Of a stretch of 64,000 nt of DNA, positions 45,267-56,129 are shown one piece after another. Origin of the DNA: Amorphophallus konjac. Lineage: Eukaryota > Streptophyta > Magnoliopsida > Alismatales > Araceae. The notes under the pieces are model-generated. The model did not search any database. It was not told where the DNA came from and saw nothing but the letters and a program-made list of their open reading frames with translations. The translations under genes and the position numbers were made by a program. Where the stretch lies: the NCBI GenBank assembly GCA_022559845.1, contig CM040126.1:47238458-47302457 (forward strand), written 5' to 3'. Positions within the stretch are counted from its first letter, which is position 1. Each line of letters begins with the position of its first letter.

Positions 45267-46722
45267 TGAAGTCCCACGATCAATAAAACCCAAGAGGGGG
45301 GATGAATTGGGTGATTACAGTTTTTAAAGAACTTTTACCCATTTTGAATAGATATGAAGAAATAGTAACTAAGAAATTCAGATATGTTACAATAGTGATT
45401 AGATCTATCAAAATCAATCACCACGATAGTTCTTCGGTACTAGACGGAGGTATGAATCTAAAGATTCTGCTCACGCAAAGTGTTATTACCCTCACAAGAC
45501 TAACCTTATCAATCTAAACCCACCTTTCGATATACCAAAAATCTATTATAGAAAAGATTGATTATGCTAGATCTGAAATACAAAATGCGGAAGAATTAAT
45601 ACGCACTAACAATCACACAGAATGGGGGTAGACGAAATGAACCAAACCACACATTAGACAGCGATTTTTAGGTGGTTCGAATGCAACGACGGCAACCTAC
45701 GTCCACCCCTCACGATCCGTGAGGATTCACACACTATCTTGTAAGGGATTACAAGATAAAAATCACACACACGGATCTGAATAGATCCACACACACACAC
45801 AGATCTGAAGAAATCCACACACACTAGATGTTTACAGATTTAGAAGATTACACACATGAAGCTCAAACCTAATCAGAAGAAGAATATGAAATGAAAAGTT
45901 CAGATCTAGGTTCCCCCTTTGATGAAAGATGTAGATCTTGAGGCAAGGTTTGCTTCTCCACTTGATTACAGCTTGATTGGCTTCAAAATGATCTCCAAAT
46001 GCTTGAAGCTTCATGAAGAATTGCTGGATGAAGTACTGTTTAGGCAGTGTTTGCAGCAGCCTTCTTTCTCCCTTGATAGCCTTCCTTTGATCTCCTTGGA
46101 TGATTAGGGTTTCTTGACCCAAAAATATATTTTTATAACACTTAGGATGGTCAAGGGACATGCCAAGACATATATCCACGTTTCTTGGTAGATTAGGGGG
46201 CTTTGGGACTCAAAAGTCCAAAAGAGATGGCTGGCCACGTTGTGGAAATGCAAAGTCAACAATCGGGGCTGCGAAGGGTTCGGTCGACTGAAGTACAGCA
46301 GTCGGTCGACCGATCTCTGAGAGAAACAAGACTATTCCAATCTGGCAAATTCGGTCGACCGACCTAAGGCCATCGATCGACCAAACTCTGTAACTCTATA
46401 GAGTTCAAAAATCTGGGTAAATTGGTCGACCGACCAAGTGTGTTTGGTCGACCGAAATCTAGAGAACCTGCAAAACAGATTTGGTAACTCAATAAAACAT
46501 ATCCATATGACATAGGCATTGTATGTCCATCTTGGTTCACTCATTGTGAGTTCATTGGACTTATTAAGAGCACTTTGGAAGTTTGAACCATTTGAGCATT
46601 TGACATGACAGAAATGGGCCTTATCATCATCCTTGTGTTTCGCACTTGCAAGTATGCACGGCACGGGACGGAAAATACGTCCAGGGTTTTGTTATCATCA
46701 AAATTACCTGGAGAACTCAACA
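45267..46722 (-). repeat. 5' LTR of C3
   Basis: TGAAGTCCC to CTCAACA, about 1456 bp. The right end has the ATCATCAAAATTACC block shared in form with the C1 and C2 ends. It carries the CGGTCGACCG motif group at 46281-46458. Confidence 0.8.
46281..46458. repeat. GGTCGACC palindromes in C3 LTR
   Basis: TCGGTCGACCGA at 46302-46313 and 46351-46362, TTGGTCGACCGACCAA at 46422-46437, and degenerate copies at 46281 and 46443. Same core as the S and C1 palindromes. Confidence 0.8.
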
Positions 46723-47128
46723 AGAGAGAGATTATTATTGATGTTTCTTTCCTTCTTCTCTTGTGTGAGATGTGTGAGTGTGATGAATATGATGATGTGA
46801 TGTGGGTGAGCAACTAGTGCACTAACTCAAGCAATCAACATGAAAATCAAAGCATAGGGCATGTCATCAAATATATGGCAAAAATGTACAAGGAGGAGTA
46901 AACACACACGCCGTGGGCGTAGAGCAAGAAGATGAAAGAAAGCACACACTGGGGGTGTGGAGCAACTAAAGTAAGAAGACAAGCAAGATGATGATCAATG
47001 CCCAAAGTAAAGAATGATGTGATCGCCACCAAAGTAAATAAAACAGCAAAAACTATAATAAGTACCTTGAAAAGAGCCGAGTGAAGCCACCCGCCATGGG
47101 AGAGAGAAAACCCAGATACTGGAGCGAC

Positions 47129-47218
47129 AAACGGTCTAATAGACGACTGCCAGAAGATAGCAAACAGTCCTACGATAGACCGCCAGATATCTGCAAACGG
47201 CCTGATGAATGACCGCCA
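47129..47218. repeat. Three dyads in element B LTR
   Basis: Units 47129-47152, 47162-47185 and 47195-47218. Arms AAACGGTC/GACYGCCA with 8-bp spacers and 9-bp gaps. Confidence 0.85.
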
Positions 47219-47718
47219 GATCACCCAGAACAATGAAGTGGAACTTGGATCTCTACCCCTCCTGGCCGGCTAGAAGAGTTGGGCCTCGTGCAATGAGTCC
47301 TGTAAACCTGCAAGAGAATGTAGACACAAAGAAAAATGACCCAATAAGCCTTTGGACAAGTGTAGTATCTATAATGCAACTAAGCTAAAGTGCATAAAAG
47401 GAAGGGTGAATACCTGGGGGGTTGTGGTTTTTTAACCCCTGTGGGGCGTAGAAAAGATAGGAGGATGTTTTGAAATGTGGTGTGAGTGCAGAGAACATGG
47501 GAGGAAGAAGAGGAAATATGCTATGAAGATGCAAGAGGGAAAGACCAAAACCAAAGAAAAAGACTCAAAACTAAACCAAAGGAACTTGATACTCCCTTAA
47601 CCAGAAGTCTTATGGACGTGGAAACAGCTTCTCCCTGGTTGTTACTCGCTCCAGAACGCAGTAGCACTTCGTGGCAAGCTCCAGAAATCTCCTCCTCAAG
47701 CCATGAAGTCAAAGGTCC

Positions 47719-47726
47719 TATTTATA
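47719..47726 (-). promoter_or_regulatory. TATA box of element B LTR
   Basis: TATAAATA on the minus strand in the same context as in element A. Confidence 0.65.
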
Positions 47727-47940
47727 GGCCCTCAAACCCAAGGTTCGAGTTGGAGGGATAATGACTCGAAAATAGGCCTGAACCTAGATAAACTTTGAAG
47801 ATAATACTCCCAAGAGTCCATAGAAACCAACAAAAGGTTCTGAGAGCCTCTATCTAGAGAGAAATCAAGGAATCATGGACTCTAGTTCATCCACAGCGAA
47901 GCAGAGGAAGAACAGGCAGAGCAGGACTCTCTGTCTACAC

Positions 47941-48111
47941 TAGCGGTCTCGTGATAGACTGCAAGGCTCCAGAAACGATCATCTGATAGACCGCTAGACA
48001 AAGGCGTCCAGAAAAAGATAAGCTCAAAGAGACCAAACAGGATACTCTGCCTGCTAGCGGTCTAGCGATAGACTGCCAACACCCATCAAACGGCCATTCG
48101 ATAGACCGCTA
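47941..48111. repeat. Two dyad pairs in element B LTR
   Basis: Units 47941-47964/47973-47996 (gap 8) and 48055-48078/48088-48111 (gap 9). Arms TAGCGGTC or AAACGGCC against GACCGCTA. Confidence 0.85.
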
Positions 48112-48372
48112 GGCTAGAGGACGTGGCAAAAGAGATAAAGGCCAATAAATCTTCAAAATAATCCACAACTAAATCCTCATTAGCCCTTATCTAGGCCCAA
48201 TAAGCTGAAAATCACGAGAAATCAATGGAGCTAGGCCCAACCAGGGAGAATGACCCATAAAATTAAGCCATACGATGACCAAAAATGGCCCAATAAGCTG
48301 TGAATAACCCGGGACATCATAAAATAGATAAGAAGATGACCCAACTCATTGGTCATAAAACGGGTGTCAACA

Positions 48373-48385
48373 GATGCCCCTCCTT
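48373..48385 (-). other. Polypurine tract of element B
   Basis: AAGGAGGGGCATC on the minus strand, directly before the LTR start TGTTGACACC. Confidence 0.75.
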
Positions 48386-49668
48386 AACGTCCTCTTTGCA
48401 ATGGAGCGAGCGGAGGTGAAGTGAAAATAACATGGAACATGGAGACAAAGCGGAAATGCAGTGGAGTGGACTGACAAGCGGGCGTTAAGGTAAACCGACA
48501 CCCATTCTTAACCAACGAGCAATAGGAATCTTCCAGAAAACTTCTAACCAATCACAAGGAATGGGAAAACCGAATGACGCATGTCTGGAGAAACTAACAA
48601 CTAAAGGAACTCAAGTCACGACCAACCTCCTCACTGGAACGCACAGTTGATAGGCGGTCGGAGCAAGCGGAAAAAGAAGACAGACGAGTAAATAAACTCC
48701 AGATAGTGATCCTCAGCTAACCAGACCGAGAAAATAGACCGAAGGAAACCTTCCAACTCAGATTGGAATGATTCTCCTTACTCAAGACCATGGATACATA
48801 GTTATCCACCATTACTGAGACACTTCTAGACAAATGAGGGCGCATGAATGCTCAAAGATGCACATGATGCATGCTGGGCTAAAATAAAGAAATCAACAAA
48901 ACGAATGCAAAGAAAGGATAAAAATAGGAAGATACTCGAGAATAGTATTGCAAGACCGGAGAAATCAGGGTCAGGACACGATCTGCAACCACGGCGTGCA
49001 AGATAGAACCATCGTCCCCCAAGTTTTCCAACCTAACGGCCTATCCAACGATTAAACATGTGCACCTAGATCATCATCATTTTTGTTAGAGGGGAACATC
49101 AAATCCCAGAACACATGAATGACCAGCCAGTTCTCGAGATAATACATCATAGATAACATATAGTAATGCACTAAGGGATTAAGCGTGGAGATACTTACCT
49201 GACTTACCTGCCCAGCGAGCTGTGATGTGATATGGTGGTTATGGCGTTCAAGCTTTTATAAGAAAATAGGGGTTAGCCATATCATAGTATAAGTATGAAG
49301 TACTAATGAGATATGAACCATTCCAAAATAGCATCAAGAATCAAGTAATTATTCCATTTCACACCAAACGGTCTAGACTAGGACCGCTAAAGGACCCCTG
49401 ACGGTCTAATGATAGACCGCTAGGGAAGGACGGTTCACATTCTTCGAGGGTAGAATTTAAATAGAAAATGGTCTAGATGAAAACCGCCAGAAAAGACCTA
49501 ACGGTCTGACGATAGACTGCTAAGCTCTGGGCGATTTCAAAAATCGAACGGGCGTTTCATTCACCCCACACGCCCCATTCCGTTCCAATCAAGCCAACCC
49601 ACTCCTCCGGCCACTCCGGCGATCATCCCACCGACGACCACCATGCATTTCACACCCCCATCCTCACC
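48386..49668. other. 3' non-coding region of element B
   Basis: No ORF supported. It corresponds in position to the region before 289 in element A. Contains two dyad pairs (49366-49522). Confidence 0.6.
49366..49522. repeat. Two dyad pairs, element B 3' region
   Basis: Units 49366-49389/49399-49422 and 49466-49489/49499-49522, 8-bp spacers, 9-bp gaps. Confidence 0.85.
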
Positions 49669-49800
49669 ATGGTGAAGAAAAGGGCCGTGAAGCACCTCCA
49701 ATGGCGGATAGAAGCGGAGGAAGTGTCGCCCATGGCGGCGGCGGACTCACCGGCGGAGGAAGAAAGGCCGACGACCCAACCGGAGGAGGGAGAGGTCCCT
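49669..49800 (+). pseudogene. First 44 codons of antisense PMD ORF of element B
   Basis: CACC-ATG context as in element A, followed by a basic then acidic, alanine/proline-rich reading frame of 44 codons. E2 is inserted directly after codon 44. In A the first exon is 45 codons. Identification rests on position and start context rather than sequence similarity. Confidence 0.5.
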
Positions 49801-51842
49801 TGATGAGGACATCGAGGCAAGACCGTACGCATTTTGTTTGCATTTATATCTTTTCATATTTGTATGTATACCCTTGTGTTATATGGGTACGCAATTGTAG
49901 GTCTTAGTGGGTTTATATGTAAAATTCCAGTAGGACCAAGCAAGGGGGCCCTCAGCCCTTTCCCATTGGTCCATATCACTCATGTGGGGTTGGTCAACCA
50001 TCCTAGGTGGCCATCTAGAAGGGTTGAATGTCAACATGCCACATGGGTAGACAAGTGGTTAAATTAGTCCAATGTGGGTTACCTACCTTCACCTACCTTC
50101 ACCTACCAATACCCTTGGTCAAGGGGGTGCCCCTCTCCCCTATTATTTTATGTTTTTGTGTGTGTTGTTCAAACCTCATCCTAGCCCTTCAATCCCCCTC
50201 CCTAGATCCAAGGGTGTACATTAGATTAGATTGGTAGCATAAAAAATGTTGTATTTTCATGTGGAAATTAATGAAAAAATTAGAAAATTATGTTGAATGC
50301 TTGAAGCTTCTTGCGCCCCCAGCCCCTCCACCTGCTGTTCTCCCCTCTCCAACCTCCTTTCTAGAGTGGAATCATATCTATTCCCCTTCCCAAATCTCTG
50401 GTTGTGATCTGTGCCGCCGCCGCCGCCGTCGGACCGCCAACGAGCCACCGTCAAAGTTCTATTCTTGGCAGACAGCAGTCTCTTCTCAAAATTCCTGCTA
50501 TCAGCCACGGCCTCTTCTTGGCCTGAAATTTTTATGGTGTGTTCCCATCTTCCACCCCATCATCCACAAAACAATTCAGATCCAAAATCCCTCGTTTAGT
50601 ATTTTTCCATTTTCGTGCATCTTTCACTCCCAGATCTGTTTTATCTCTGTCTATAGTGACAGCAGCCCTGTGTCTCCCACCTCCGACCCTCTTTTTGATT
50701 TTTCCAAACCCTTCCAATTTCACTATGAGTTTTGTCCATAGTCTCGTACATCCACAAATTTTCTTAATTTTTGATCAGCCTTCCATCTATTTTTAAAAAT
50801 TCGTGTTCTTCCTCAGCTACAGTGTTGTCAGCCAGATTCTAGATCCGACCCACTGCTAGTGCAAAAATTATAAGAATTCGTAGCCTTCCCCAAATCCAGA
50901 TCCCAAAATAGTCCTGGTTTCTTAGCTTGATTTCCCACAACTTTTCTGAAGAACACAACCCCAGATTTGAACGTCTACCTCACGGTCAAAGACAATCCAC
51001 AGGAAAGTTCCCTGCTAGTCTGAGAGTTCAGACACTGTACAACAGCAACATTCAAAATTTGCCAATCAGAAGTACAGGCTTTGTTATTTTTCTGTAGTCC
51101 CATAAGGTTGAATCCCTTCGAAGCATCTTTCAAATGGCGCCAGTTTCGTCGCATTCCGACGTCGGGGCTGATCGCAGCGTCCGTTCTCGCCGGAGCGCGG
51201 GCCAGAAAATAGAACTGGCAGATCCGTGGCCGGTTATTCCGACCGGTGCCGATCGGAGCCGCCCGGCCTCCGGCCGGCGAACCAGTGTGCCGCCAACCCA
51301 GGGAAAACTTCCACAAGTGTCCCCACCATAGTGGTGACACCGGGTCCCGCACGGTCCCTCCGGACAGCACTTGGGCCCCACCGTCACGTGTGCGGGTGCT
51401 ACCGAATCAACACGAGAAGCCGCCCGTCAACCCGAATTCGGTCCTCCCGGGCCCAGTTGTGTAGCCCTTTACCTCCCTGCGTGGAGTGGGTGATATTTTA
51501 TTGCTGTCACTATTGTGTGGAGTACGAGTTTCGGCCGGGTCCGCCTTCCCCACGCCGAGCGCGTGGAGGTATCGCATTCGCTCCCTTACTTGGTATTTTG
51601 CTTACTTCATATATATTTATTTATGCCGCTGCTAGAGAGCATGTGTAGGGATATCTAGCTCGCTTTATCTATTCATTACTGCTGCTGTGAGAGAGTGCGA
51701 GACCGTCCCGTGACCCGATCCGGGCACACGAGAGAGCCGATCACCCTAGCTCACTACCGATTTCTCAACCGCGCACGTCCGACGCTTCCCTCGTTAAGGG
51801 GCAGTCACGAGCTTGTCGTGTCCGTGGTCTCGTCCCGCATCA
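49801..51842 (+). repeat. Left LTR of E2
   Basis: 2042 bp. Includes a GCC repeat at about 50412-50430. The ORFs at 50259-50741 and 51130-51387 fall wholly inside the LTR and are not supported. Confidence 0.87.
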
Positions 51843-51845
51843 ATT

Positions 51846-51857
51846 TGGTATCAGAGC
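51846..51857 (+). other. Primer binding site of E2 (initiator tRNA-Met)
   Basis: TGGTATCAGAGC three bases after the LTR. Confidence 0.9.
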
Positions 51858-52122
51858 AAGTTGAGTCTAGGGTGTCAAAAAAAAGTGTCTTTTGCATTGC
51901 ATACCATTAGTCTGTATATCAAAAGGTGTTATCCGAACGTTAGGCTACGCCTATCGGGAAGGCCGCACACTTGCGCGAGTGATCTTCGGATCGGTTGTCT
52001 CCGCCACGTACCGAGTTTTGGTTATGTCTAGGTACATTAGTTAGCATCACATTTTACTTTTAAAATAAAAAAAATGGCCTTGCATATCCATTCCTAGGGG
52101 ACCCAACCCCATCTTAGCCACC

Positions 52123-53205
52123 ATGGCCACACCCCAATTCCATAGTGCCGATGAAGTGGGCGCAATGTTTCAAGCCATGATGGGACAAGTGCAAAGGTTT
52201 AGTGCAAGCCTAGATCGGTTTAGTACTAGCCTAGATCGATCTATCAGGGTATATTGGTTGTTCCCAGAGCCACCCCAAGGACCCCTTCACCACGAGAAGG
52301 ACATTCCTTCCTCACCCATGAGAGCTCCAATATCACCACCCTCTCCTTCCGAGCTCTATTCGGAACCTTCTTCTTTGGAGCTACCAAAGCCCGAGCCACC
52401 CGTGTTTCTTACGGGAACACTTTACATAGCCGAGCCACTTCTTAGTTGGTTCAAGGATAGCTTGGTCCCACATCCCTTCCCATCCATGGACCCCACCTTA
52501 CCTTTAGTGCCAGTCAACTCATTCCATACCACATTTCGGTCTAGTCACCATGTTGACACGTTAGACGATCTTGTCATGGGATTAGATTCACAATGGAAGT
52601 TGATGCACCTACTGGCCCGAGGCTTTGACCAACCCGCTAGTCTTAGCTTCACCCATCCGGCCTTAGGGTCCATTACCTCCGAGTGCACCGTGGGTTGTGT
52701 CACCACGGAGGTCCTCTTACTCCTCCCCTTACCGGACGAGCCCGAATTCATAACCTTTTGTCCGAGGGAGGAATCATACATCTTGCCTACGATTCTCGTC
52801 CCACCCGTTACAATTCAAGAAGGTGACTACCCACACCTTCAAAACTTCTACATGTTGGACCGTGACTTGTGGGAACCCACCACAAGGGGTCATACCTTCT
52901 TTGACCCTTTTGACCCCTTCACTATTAGGCTTCCCGAGTTACCACCCGTACTCCCCTTCTTCAAGGAAGCCCACTTTTATGCCCCTTCCCCTCGGGATGG
53001 GCCATCTACATCCACCAACCCCGACCCTCCTACACCCGGCCCTTCTAAACCACCCGAGTCGCCCACATTCAAAAGACCATCCACGCATAACCACACCCGA
53101 CGTATAGGTGTTCCCCATGCCATCCATTCCCAGTTGCACAACATGCATGCATGGCACATATTCGGGTGTCCTGGTCCGCCGTCGCCCATGTACGGGTCGG
53201 ACTAA
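52123..53205 (+). CDS. E2 internal protein, unknown family
   Basis: 360 residues, intact, with a strong start context CCACCATGG at 52120-52128. The N-terminus has a short repeated DRFSTSLDRS-like amphipathic segment (residues about 20-44). Proline-rich stretches follow (50-100), then a possible folded region with FDPFDPFTIRLPELPP (about 265-280), and a proline/threonine-rich C-terminus. I recognise no gag, protease or RT motif, and it is not similar to the E1 protein in spite of the shared element backbone. It may be a remodelled gag or captured sequence. Function unknown. Confidence 0.5.
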   Translation: MATPQFHSADEVGAMFQAMMGQVQRFSASLDRFSTSLDRSIRVYWLFPEPPQGPLHHEKDIPSSPMRAPISPPSPSELYSEPSSLELPKPEPPVFLTGTLYIAEPLLSWFKDSLVPHPFPSMDPTLPLVPVNSFHTTFRSSHHVDTLDDLVMGLDSQWKLMHLLARGFDQPASLSFTHPALGSITSECTVGCVTTEVLLLLPLPDEPEFITFCPREESYILPTILVPPVTIQEGDYPHLQNFYMLDRDLWEPTTRGHTFFDPFDPFTIRLPELPPVLPFFKEAHFYAPSPRDGPSTSTNPDPPTPGPSKPPESPTFKRPSTHNHTRRIGVPHAIHSQLHNMHAWHIFGCPGPPSPMYGSD

Positions 53206-53648
53206 CATTAGGTGTGTCTAGGGTCATAGATGAGTCCGTGTGTTTTCCTTGTGTGGTTTGTTTTGTGTGATTTATTTGCATGATTTGTGTGTCGTTTGTT
53301 TGTCTGCATGTGTCTTGTGCAAGCTCGTTGTCATTCTATTATGAGTAAGAGGCGAGTGGACTCATTCGATGAGTATGGGATCGGTTCTACATCTATACCC
53401 GGATCAGTCACCTACAGGGACTCAGCGGTGATTCCTAGTGAGTCTTCAAGCCGCCACCTCCCCTTTTGAGAGTGCCCCACCCGGAGTGTCCACCTTTAGC
53501 CCATAGCAGCTTGTGCATATCGAGTATATATGGAATGAGCACGTGACGGTCACTTGGAGTGGAGCATACCCGCGTTACTTGGCACGGTGACGGATCCGCC
53601 GGAGTATTCGAGCATCCATACCCCTACTCGACGGGGTCGAGTTCCTCC

Positions 53649-53662
53649 CACCCGGGGAGAAT
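53649..53662 (+). other. Polypurine tract of E2
   Basis: CACCCGGGGAGAAT directly before the right LTR start TGATGGGG. It is not very purine-pure. Confidence 0.55.
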
Positions 53663-54381
53663 TGATGGGGACATCGAGGCAAGACCGTACGCATTTTGTT
53701 TGCATTTATGTCTTTTCATATTTGTATGTATACCCTTGTGTTATATGGGTACGCAATTGTAGGTCTTAGTGGGTTTATATGTAAAATTCCAGTAGGACCA
53801 AGCAAGGGGGCCCTCAGCCCTTTCCCATTGGTCCATATCACTCATGTGGGGCTGGTCAACCATCCTAGGTGGCCATCTAGAAGGGTTGAATGTCAACATG
53901 CCACATGGGTAGACAAGTGGTTAAATTAGTCGAAGGTGGGTTACCTACCTTCACCTACCAATACCCTTGGTCAAGGGGGCGCCCCTCTCCCCTATTATTT
54001 TATGTTTTTTTGTGTGTTGTTCAAACCTCATCCTAGCCCTTCAATCCCCCTCCCTAGATCCAAGGGTGTACATTAGATTAGATTGGTAGCATATAAAATG
54101 TTGTATTTTCATGTGGAAATTAATGAAAAAATCAGAAAATTGTGTTGAATGCTTGAAGCTTCTTGCGCCCCCAGCCCCTCCTCCTGTTGTTCTTCCCTCT
54201 CCAACCTCCTTTCTAGAGTGGAATCATATCTATTCCCCTTCCCCAATCTCTGGTTGTGATCTGTGCCGCCGCCGCCGCCGCCGCCGCCGTCGGACCGCCA
54301 ACGAGCCACCGTCGAAGTTCTGTCCTTGGCAGATAGTAGTCTCTTCTCGAAATTCCTGCTATCATCCACGGCCTCTTCTTG
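53663..54381 (+). repeat. Truncated right LTR of E2
   Basis: Near identical to the first ~720 bp of the left LTR apart from a short deletion near 53950, a longer GCC repeat (54264-54290) and scattered changes. It ends abruptly in a TG microsatellite. Confidence 0.87.
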
Positions 54382-54569
54382 TGTGTGTGTGTGTGTGTGC
54401 AATGTGTGGACCTGTGTGTGTGTGCATGACGATGTATAGACTCTGACTGCATGGAACACACAGATAATCTGATAAAGACAGTTTCATCAAAACATAAATA
54501 GTTACCAATCAATCAAAACAAGCTGTTGCCAATGAAGTAAAGCTTATTGTCAACATCATCAACACAGAG
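54382..54569. other. Filler sequence with TG microsatellite
   Basis: TG repeat from 54381 to 54399, then sequence of unknown origin containing GATGTATAGACTCTGACTG at 54431-54449, which resembles the minisatellite unit of 62367-63019. It replaces the missing E2 LTR end and PMD middle part. Confidence 0.5.
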
Positions 54570-55518
54570 GAGTCACAACACGGTTGAGCCTGTAGATCCA
54601 TCACTCATATTAGGGGATTTCATTCACAATCCAAAGGATGTTAAGACCATGATCAGCCCATGCCATATCCATTTGATACCCATAGCTCAATGGATCACCG
54701 CTTATTGTAAAAATAAGAGTGAGAGATTTGAAGCCATAGCCAAAGCTACCTCTATTTGCTTATGCGGGGTATTTCTTTTCTCAACCACCGACCACCTCTT
54801 GGACATCCAAAATCTCCGCATCATCAGTGGGTTGTGGCGGGGTTTATCCATCTCTCAGGTGGTCCTTTCCTACCTATATGAAGGTCTTAGTTCAGCTTGC
54901 CTAGAGGGACCACTCTTCGGGTCAATGATCATCCTTGAATGTTGGATGGGGGTGAGACTTAAGTTTCTACCCAAGGAGGACATGCCTTCAGCTAGCCACA
55001 TATTTGGGAGCCATCCACTATCCTTTATAGGAGGTGCATCTGGTTTTTCTTCACAGGTTGAGTGCCGGACGGTAGACAAGAAAACACGGGATGATTGGCG
55101 CCTCTACCTCAACACTTTGCCAATTGATGAGTTCATGATGCGACCAAAAGCACTTCAAGGCACCACCATCAGATTTCCTCGGCGACCGGGCCTAGACCTG
55201 CAGCTAGTGGGGAACACTACCCTGGCGATCTACAACCCGCATCAATGCTATCTACAGATTGGGCTACCCCATACTACGGTTGCTGCACTATCACACTTCT
55301 CTCCCCTTCAAGCTAGGAAGATTGGGACTGAAGAGGACGAGCGAGCAGTCCGGAGCGCTCTGACCATGTGGGAGGTCAGTCGGGTACGCACCCTGCAAGC
55401 AGAAGTGAAAGAAGATGAAGAGGAGTACCATGCTTATGTGAAGGAATTGCGTAAGATTCGGCCCCGCGCGGATGGAAAGTTGAATGTAATTTTAAGCTTT
55501 ACTCCTTCATGTACTTAA
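54570..55518 (+). pseudogene. Antisense PMD ORF of element B, C-terminal part
   Basis: From about VDPSLILGDF onward the protein is closely similar to that at 815-1587 in element A. The frame is open to 55518, including an acidic C-terminus with VKEDEEEYHAYVKELRKI. The N-terminal third is lost. As in A, it runs antisense to pol. Confidence 0.8.
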
Positions 55519-55653
55519 AATGATCAATAGAATGATGTTCAATGAACTGGATTAGATGAAATAAGGATACCAATTTGAAATATATGCAATGAAAGGCTTG
55601 AATGAACTTGAATGAATGGACAACAATACCCAAAATAGAGTTCTCTATCTGAT

Positions 55654-55916
55654 AAACGGTCTATGGAAGGACCGCTAACCGAACCTAACAGTCTAACGAT
55701 AGACCGCCAGAGGCAACGCTCAGGAAAAACTGAGAGTTTTGGCTTTCGGGAGAGACATGCAGTCGTCATATAGGCCGCCAGAAGCTGGTTAACGGTCTAC
55801 TAAAAGACCACGAGGGATAATGCTCCGAGAAACTGAGAGCTTTTGGCTTTCGGGAGAACAAAAATGGTCTCCAACTGGACCGTCAGGGAAATTAGCGGTC
55901 TAATAAGGGACAAGGG
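55654..55916. repeat. Three dyad pairs downstream of PMD ORF, element B
   Basis: Units 55654-55677/55686-55709 (gap 8), 55757-55780/55790-55813 (gap 9) and 55862-55885/55893-55916 (gap 7, last arm decayed). Same position relative to the PMD ORF as 1881-2130 in A. Confidence 0.82.
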
Positions 55917-56129
55917 ATAGAGAATCCTGCGAGCTTTGAACCTCGAGTGAATTAAACCTGTGTCTGCACACACTTAAAAAAGAAAATAAGTTAGATCTGT
56001 TCTCAGACTCAACCCCTTGCCTGCCGTAAGTTAGAGCATGACCATTTCTTGATATTTGGTCAAGGGGTGGAGCCTTATTAAATAGGCGGAAATGTAATGA
56101 GAAAATGCAATGCATGCTTATGCAAAGAT

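Larger units (their letters stand above)
42922..46722 (-). mobile_element. Ty1/copia retrotransposon C3, truncated by D
   Basis: 5' LTR 45267-46722, primer site, gag and the first part of pol. The pol frame is cut at 42921 by the D LTR, and the remainder is not in the window. It is related to C1 and C2 but a different family by LTR sequence. Confidence 0.85.
46736..48372 (-). repeat. 3' LTR of Tat element B
   Basis: The right end GGTGTCAACA at 48372 is identical to that of the A LTR. The left end (about 46736, TATTGATGTTTC) is decayed from TGTTGA. Contains TATA at 47719-47726, a minus-strand TGGCGATCAC at 47029-47020, and seven dyads. Confidence 0.82.
49801..54381 (+). mobile_element. Non-autonomous LTR element E2 (large-LTR derivative)
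   Basis: Left LTR 49801-51842 (TGATGAGG to GCATCA), tRNA-Met primer site, leader, one ORF, polypurine tract and the first 719 bp of the right LTR. The rest of that LTR and neighbouring element B sequence are lost. Shares LTR ends, the leader block (TATATCAAAAGGTGTT, ACGCCTAT) and the internal tail with E1. Confidence 0.87.

Noticed and set aside
50259..50741. 160-residue plus-strand ORF
   Set aside because: Lies inside the E2 LTR; the partner LTR has a different frame because of the GCC repeat length change.
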